Part shown: one piece after another, positions 54,870 through 58,392 of the stretch | Layout of the letters: every line of letters begins with the position of its first letter | How positions within the stretch are numbered: position 1 is the first letter of the stretch | From: Desulfobacterales bacterium | Lineage (GTDB): Bacteria > Desulfobacterota > Desulfobacteria > Desulfobacterales > ETH-SRB1 | NCBI GenBank assembly: GCA_030610995.1 | Contig: JAUWQO010000006.1 | Location: 1 to 58,392 of the forward strand | Length of the DNA: 58,392 bases | Reading direction: 5' to 3' | Made by a program: the position numbers and the translations under genes | The notes under the pieces: model-generated | Told to the model about the DNA's origin: nothing | The model's database searches: none | The model's input: the letters and a program-made list of their open reading frames with translations, nothing else

Positions 54870-55262
54870 TCAATTTAGCTTTAAAACTTTTTTTATAGCA
54901 TCATCAACCCGGCCTTTAAACTCAAAATGAGTTTTGCCACTATTTCTCAGCGCATCAATCATTTTGGAACCAAATGACTCTGCAACTATGATATCTATGT
55001 CTCTTTCGACAAGGAAATTTGCCGCTAAAGGCCCTGCTCCACGACTTGTATCCCTGTAAGGGTTATCGATAACCTCAATCAATTCCCCTTTGTTATTAAA
55101 GATATGATAATAAGGACATTTAGCAGCCATATTGCTTACAGATGCTTTTGCAGTTTTACTATTGGCCGCAACCGCAATTTTCATCTTTTCCAGCTCGGCA
55201 GCATTGACCATAACTGGACACAGAAGTAAGATTGCAAGGCTTATAAAAATCATTTTTTTCAT
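54870..55262 (-). CDS. Exported NifX-like (Nitro_FeMo-Co) domain protein
   Basis: A 130-aa protein with a clear signal peptide (MIFISLAILLLCPVMVNAAE) before a Nitro_FeMo-Co-type domain (KMKIAVAANSKTAKASVSN, YYHIFNNKGELIEVIDNPYR, IIVAESFGSKMIDALRN). Normal members of the family are cytoplasmic cofactor carriers, so export is unusual. The only cysteine in the mature part is in AAKCPYYH. A separate location from the 39-43 kb copies suggests a periplasmic role. Confidence 0.8.
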   Translation of the reverse strand: MKKMIFISLAILLLCPVMVNAAELEKMKIAVAANSKTAKASVSNMAAKCPYYHIFNNKGELIEVIDNPYRDTSRGAGPLAANFLVERDIDIIVAESFGSKMIDALRNSGKTHFEFKGRVDDAIKKVLKLN

Positions 55263-56080
55263 ATTAAATTCCTCCTATGTTTTCTATGTGTTAATATCAC
55301 AAATCAGAGGGTGGGCATGTGCCTCCCATTCTAAATTACTCGCTTATTGTCATTCCCGCGAAGGCGGGAATCCAGGAGTTATTGCCTGAGCCCTTCCGAA
55401 TGATCTAATCCTCATCTGCTGGTTCTCGTAGGGGCGGGTTTATCCCGCCCGAATCGATTTGGCGGGCGGCATAAAGCCGCCCCTACAACGTCTCCTTCAT
55501 AACCATCAACTCATTAACAACACACGGTAAATCTTACTCTCACAGGTTGCAAAATTGTAGAAAGCTTAATAATGATGGCGTCGTAAAAAGTCCGATATAC
55601 CACTTAACTGTCATTCCGGCGAAAGCCGGACACGTAGTGACACGAAGTGAAGCATCAGCGCTAACCATTAGCGCTATCCAGTAATCAGAGGGTTATAATG
55701 TTTTATTTATAATACTTAGGTGCGGGCAAAATTGCCGTAGAATCCCCGGCCCATCTGGCCGAAGTTGGGGTTGATCTTATTCATCATATGGTGGTCGGTT
55801 CTTTTTTGGGATAACTGATTTGTTAAACAAAACAACTCCTTTTGTCAATCAAAACCCACCGCCTACCGCAATTCTCGGTGAAGGTTTACAATCATGGGCC
55901 TCTGTTCGTCATTCGTGCGGAAGCAGGAATCCAAGGGAGTTCAGGGAAGCTTCAGGGACGGACGAGTTGCAGAATTGTTGGACTTAAAACCTGAGCAGTA
56001 ACTTATAAACTAATGTACGTCCCGCAAGCCCGTAGATTTATCTCTGCGATCTTGAATATTTGCGAGAAACCGTTGTCAGG
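55263..56080. other. Spacer with repeats and a possible gene relic
   Basis: No intact gene. It carries the hairpin element at 55428-55486, a fragment of the 137-bp MITE-like element at about 55571-55640, and cgcgaaggcggga type repeats. At about 55710-55813 the plus strand reads AGKIAVESPAHLAEVGVDLI then HHMVVGSFLG and a stop, perhaps a decayed gene end of unknown identity. Confidence 0.5.
55428..55486. repeat. GTAGGG/CCCTAC hairpin element
   Basis: Imperfect inverted repeat gtaggggcgggtttatcccg / ggcataaagccgcccctac. The fifth member of the set with shared ends. Confidence 0.7.
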
Positions 56081-56731
56081 TTATCTTATATCTCTCGATA
56101 TCCATACGACTTTTCCGATGATGCGAACGCTGTTCATCTCATTCTGACTCAGGTAAACAGGTTCATAATCTTTATTGTCGCTCATGAGAACCAGTTTGCC
56201 CGGATGCTTTTCTATTCTTTTAACCATGATTGTGTCGTCAATACCCACTGCATATATTGATCCTGCCAGTATATCCTTTCTGGATGTATCAATAAGAACT
56301 GTATCTCCATCTTTTAGCGCAGGCTCCATGCTGTTTCCATAAATATCAATCAGGACCATATGTGAAGGCGACCCTTTACGCTTGAGCCAGTCGGTCCTGA
56401 ACATCCAGTAATCACTGATATTTTCATCAACTTCAAAAGATCCGTCACCAGCGCAGAGTCTGGCTTTTACGTGAGGGGCGCTCTTATATTCCGGAACAAT
56501 AACGCTTCCATCTCTTTCCGCGATAAAGATCTTCCCCTTACCGGTTTCAATCCAGTCCGGATTTATGCCATATTTTCTGTAAAGGTCCAGTATCCACTTG
56601 TCAGGAACCGTTCCCTTGTTTTTTGCCTGTGTAATTCCGGCCCTGTTGATTCCAAGGAGAATTGCAAGCCTGTTCTGGGATGATATTTTAAGCGCTTCAA
56701 AAGAACGTCTGATAAATATGTCAAATTTCAT
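56081..56731 (-). CDS. CI/LexA-like S24 self-cleaving repressor
   Basis: A 216-aa repressor. The N-terminal helix-turn-helix resembles the phage CI family (IRRSFEALKISSQNRLAILL, then GINRAGITQAKNKG). The S24 peptidase has the cleavage-type Ala94-Gly95 in RLCAGDGSFE, the catalytic serine S134 in GNSMEPALKDGD and the lysine K171 in TIMVKRIEK. It begins 23 bp downstream of the intI stop on the same strand, so the two probably share a transcript. It is expected to be inactivated by RecA during DNA damage. Confidence 0.88.
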   Translation of the reverse strand: MKFDIFIRRSFEALKISSQNRLAILLGINRAGITQAKNKGTVPDKWILDLYRKYGINPDWIETGKGKIFIAERDGSVIVPEYKSAPHVKARLCAGDGSFEVDENISDYWMFRTDWLKRKGSPSHMVLIDIYGNSMEPALKDGDTVLIDTSRKDILAGSIYAVGIDDTIMVKRIEKHPGKLVLMSDNKDYEPVYLSQNEMNSVRIIGKVVWISRDIR

Positions 56732-56754
56732 GATTCATTTCCTCTAAATTCCTC

Positions 56755-57711
56755 CTACTCGACCATATCGAGCGGGCTTTTAACTCCCATGCCGCCTTTA
56801 TTTAAAACATGAGTATATATCATAGTGGTTGAAACATCCGAATGCCCCAAAAGCTCTTGTACTGTCCGGATATCATATCCCGCCTCAAGAAGATGAGTCG
56901 CGAAACAGTGCCTGAATGTATGCGGGCTCACGGGCTTTGAAATACCGACCGATCTTGCGGCATTGCGAACCGCCCTTTGAAGAGCAGTTTCATTTGCATG
57001 GTGGCGGCGGTATTTTCCGCTCCGTGGATCCCTTGATATCTTTTTTGATGGGAAAACGTACTGCCAGTACCACTCTTTTGCCGCATTTGGATATTTCCTT
57101 GAAAGCGCATAGGGAAGGTAAACCTCACCAAGGCCGCGTTTTAAATCTTCTTCATGAATGATTCTAACTCTCCTCAACTGTTCAGTTAAGCGCTCTTTTA
57201 ATTGTTTCGGAAGCATTGTAACTCTGTCTTTATGCCCTTTGCCGTCACGAACCGTCACCTGATTTATGTTAAATTCAATATCCTTTATTCTTAACCGTAA
57301 ACACTCCATGAGTCTAAGTCCGCAACCGTACAGCAATTTTGCCATAAGAGCATTTTTCCCTGATATAACAGTTAAGACAAGATTCGCTTCATCTTTTGTA
57401 AGTACAGTCGGTAGATTTTTAGGTCTTTTGGCTCTTTGCATATTCCCGAAGTCCCCAAGATCTCTATTCAATACTTGTTTATAAAGAAAAACAACAGCAT
57501 TGAGCGCTTGATTCTGGGTACTTGCGGAAACATTTCTCTTTACTGCAAGGTACGATATATACTGTGAAATCTCCCTCTCTCCCATATCCCTGGGATGTCT
57601 TTTGTCATTAAACAGTATAAATCTCTTGATCCAATTTGTATATGCCTGTTCTGTGCGAATCGAATAATGCTTCTTCCTTATTACGTTACGTACCTGATCC
57701 AACAGTTTCAT
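56755..57711 (-). CDS. intI: Integron integrase (tyrosine recombinase IntI)
   Basis: A 318-aa tyrosine recombinase closely following the IntI pattern. The catalytic residues are R133 ([10 protein letters not shown]), H264 and R267 ([13 protein letters not shown]), H290 ([11 protein letters not shown]) and Y299 ([11 protein letters not shown]). The integron-specific insert between the patches is present at about 195-240 ([20 protein letters not shown], then [13 protein letters not shown]). It recombines attC with attI sites. I use the Met at 57711 with ribosome binding site ggag, 30 nt inside the longest frame. The attI and cassettes should lie to the right of it, as found. Confidence 0.95.
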   Translation of the reverse strand: MKLLDQVRNVIRKKHYSIRTEQAYTNWIKRFILFNDKRHPRDMGEREISQYISYLAVKRNVSASTQNQALNAVVFLYKQVLNRDLGDFGNMQRAKRPKNLPTVLTKDEANLVLTVISGKNALMAKLLYGCGLRLMECLRLRIKDIEFNINQVTVRDGKGHKDRVTMLPKQLKERLTEQLRRVRIIHEEDLKRGLGEVYLPYALSRKYPNAAKEWYWQYVFPSKKISRDPRSGKYRRHHANETALQRAVRNAARSVGISKPVSPHTFRHCFATHLLEAGYDIRTVQELLGHSDVSTTMIYTHVLNKGGMGVKSPLDMVE

Positions 57712-57934
57712 CTTCAACTCCATTTTATCGTCAATAATCAATTGCCTTTAAATATTGACAAATTCTTACTAATATGCAAAATAAAATCAAATCTAACCGC
57801 ATTATGCCCTAATCAAAATTTGTGAAATATCACTTATGTTGTATTTTATTATCATACATCTTTTTATATTGCAACACTTTTTATAACCTTAAACGCTTTT
57901 TTTAAGATCAATATACGACCTAACCACATTATTT

Positions 57935-57950
57935 CTTATGATATCATAAG
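57935..57950. promoter_or_regulatory. Perfect 16-bp palindrome, candidate operator
   Basis: CTTATGATATCATAAG is a perfect palindrome in the intI upstream region, with CCTAACC about 10 bp to the left and GGTTAG adjoining on the right. It is a candidate binding site for the adjacent S24 repressor; no such binding is shown by the sequence itself. Confidence 0.5.
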
Positions 57951-58080
57951 GTTAGAAAATTTACAAAAAAAGCGCTATACGGGAAAACAGTCGCATATTA
58001 GAAATAGGCTGTATTTTAGCTGTATTTCACGTTTCAATATAAAACAATGTTAATATTAATATATTGTATTGTTTATACGT

Positions 58081-58147
58081 AATGATTTTGCGGCGGTAAT
58101 TAGCCGTAATTAGCTACAGCTATTAGGCCGTCTAATCTATGTTATAT
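58081..58147 (+). other. Candidate attI site
   Basis: Directly left of the first cassette gene: a repeat-rich stretch (ggtaattagccgtaattagc, then tagctacagcta) ending with GTTATAT at 58141-58147. GTTATAT is similar to the R' box GTTATAC of attC-2, the usual crossover type. The position between divergent intI and cassette genes fits an attI, but the boundary is approximate. Confidence 0.45.
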
Positions 58148-58161
58148 TTTCAGGAGAGGAC

Positions 58162-58392
58162 ATGAATATTACTTGCGAAGGATGTAGGGCAAGAGGTGGC
58201 CGAGCAATTAAAAACGGTGACGGATATAAGCATGAAAGTTATTGCTCGCTGAGTTTTACAATTAGACCTAGCAAAAAAAAATATATTACAGAACCAACGG
58301 AGCCATGCCCGCACCCCAATAGTCTTTATGAGATGTTGATTTGTGAAATTGGTGGACACGGGAAAAAATCTAACCCACCGCTCCACAGAACA
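58162..58392 (+). CDS. First integron cassette gene, partial at window end
   Basis: The frame is open from the ATG at 58162 to the end of the window, with ribosome binding site caggagagg. The start reads MNITCEGCRARGGRAIKNGD with a zinc-ribbon-like CxxC, followed by YCSLSFTIRP and a further Cys in EPCPHPNSLYEML. The C-terminus lies outside. It points away from intI as cassette genes do. I do not recognise the family. Confidence 0.65.
   Translation, partial: MNITCEGCRARGGRAIKNGDGYKHESYCSLSFTIRPSKKKYITEPTEPCPHPNSLYEMLICEIGGHGKKSNPPLHRT

Larger units (their letters stand above)
57712..58161. other. intI regulatory region
   Basis: This is the gene-free region between intI and the first cassette. 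It contains a 16-bp perfect palindrome (57935-57950) and an AAACGCTTTTTTT / AAAAAAAGCGC inverted repeat around it (about 57890-57976). A repeat array follows (taattagc twice, then tagctacagcta) and a candidate attI junction near 58141. The intI promoter should read leftwards from here, and a cassette promoter may read rightwards. Confidence 0.6.

Noticed and set aside
55710-55813. Possible gene end reading VESPAHLAEVGVDLIHHM
   Set aside because: It looks protein-like, but the family could not be named and there is no upstream frame. Left inside the spacer description.

Overview
The window reads as chromosomal DNA of an anaerobic, probably sulfate-reducing Desulfobacterota (deltaproteobacterial) species. 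The clues are a long cluster of NifX-like, Mrp-like and ferredoxin-MinD-type ATPases without nitrogenase genes, a flavin/4Fe-4S enoate-reductase-type enzyme, a di-inositol-phosphate type operon, and intergenic DNA full of short palindromic elements. The assignment is inferred from gene content only; there is no rRNA or marker-gene comparison.

Layout. 0.5-9.4 kb: housekeeping genes (glucose-6-phosphate isomerase, Nudix hydrolase, class II aldolase, NAD kinase), a PA2779/PA2778/TPR operon, an IS200 remnant, a lipoprotein and MarC. 9.4-10.65 kb: gene relics (ORF6N, GDP-fucose synthase C-terminus) around an antitoxin/PIN-toxin pair. 11.09-14.2 kb: three minus-strand genes, each followed by a hairpin site with integron attC architecture, that is an integrase-less cassette cluster (CALIN). 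It carries a DUF3800 protein, a PLD-type protein and a small unknown protein. 14.4-24.8 kb: a defence-like island. Its core is two tightly coupled large genes, a Swt1-HEPN/SNF2-RapA-type helicase fusion and a 1500-residue NO VEIN/sacsin-type GHKL ATPase with a C-terminal zinc/HNH-like module. Truncated genes and a HEPN/MNT toxin-antitoxin pair flank them. 25.6-26.2 kb: a HicB/HicA-like pair. 26.5-27.0 kb: three tandem tRNA-derived repeats beside tRNA-Asp and tRNA-Val.

27.1-33.3 kb: the protein quality control block tig-clpP-clpX-lon with tRNA-Leu. 33.9-38.6 kb: a cell-wall amidase, tRNA-Pro, and an inositol-phosphate operon (inositol-1-phosphate synthase, fused cytidylyltransferase/CDP-alcohol transferase, HD hydrolase) whose base composition looks more GC-rich than its surroundings. 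39.0-45.6 kb: DUF134, NifX, Mrp, radical SAM, ferredoxin-MinD, FmdB and J-domain genes, likely concerned with Fe-S or metal-cofactor handling. 45.9-55.3 kb: an ArsP_2-type permease, a large flavin/Fe-S oxidoreductase, a DUF89 relic, a LolD/FtsX/LolA-like exporter operon with an outer-membrane barrel, and a NifX-domain protein that carries a signal peptide.

56.1-58.4 kb: a true integron integrase (intI) and, directly downstream, an S24 self-cleaving repressor. Upstream lie a 16-bp perfect palindrome, a candidate attI and the start of a first cassette that runs off the window. A mobile integron platform and a separate orphan attC cluster therefore occur about 43 kb apart. The strongest candidates for new biology are the HEPN-helicase/NOV-ATPase pair and this integron/CALIN arrangement with its S24 repressor.
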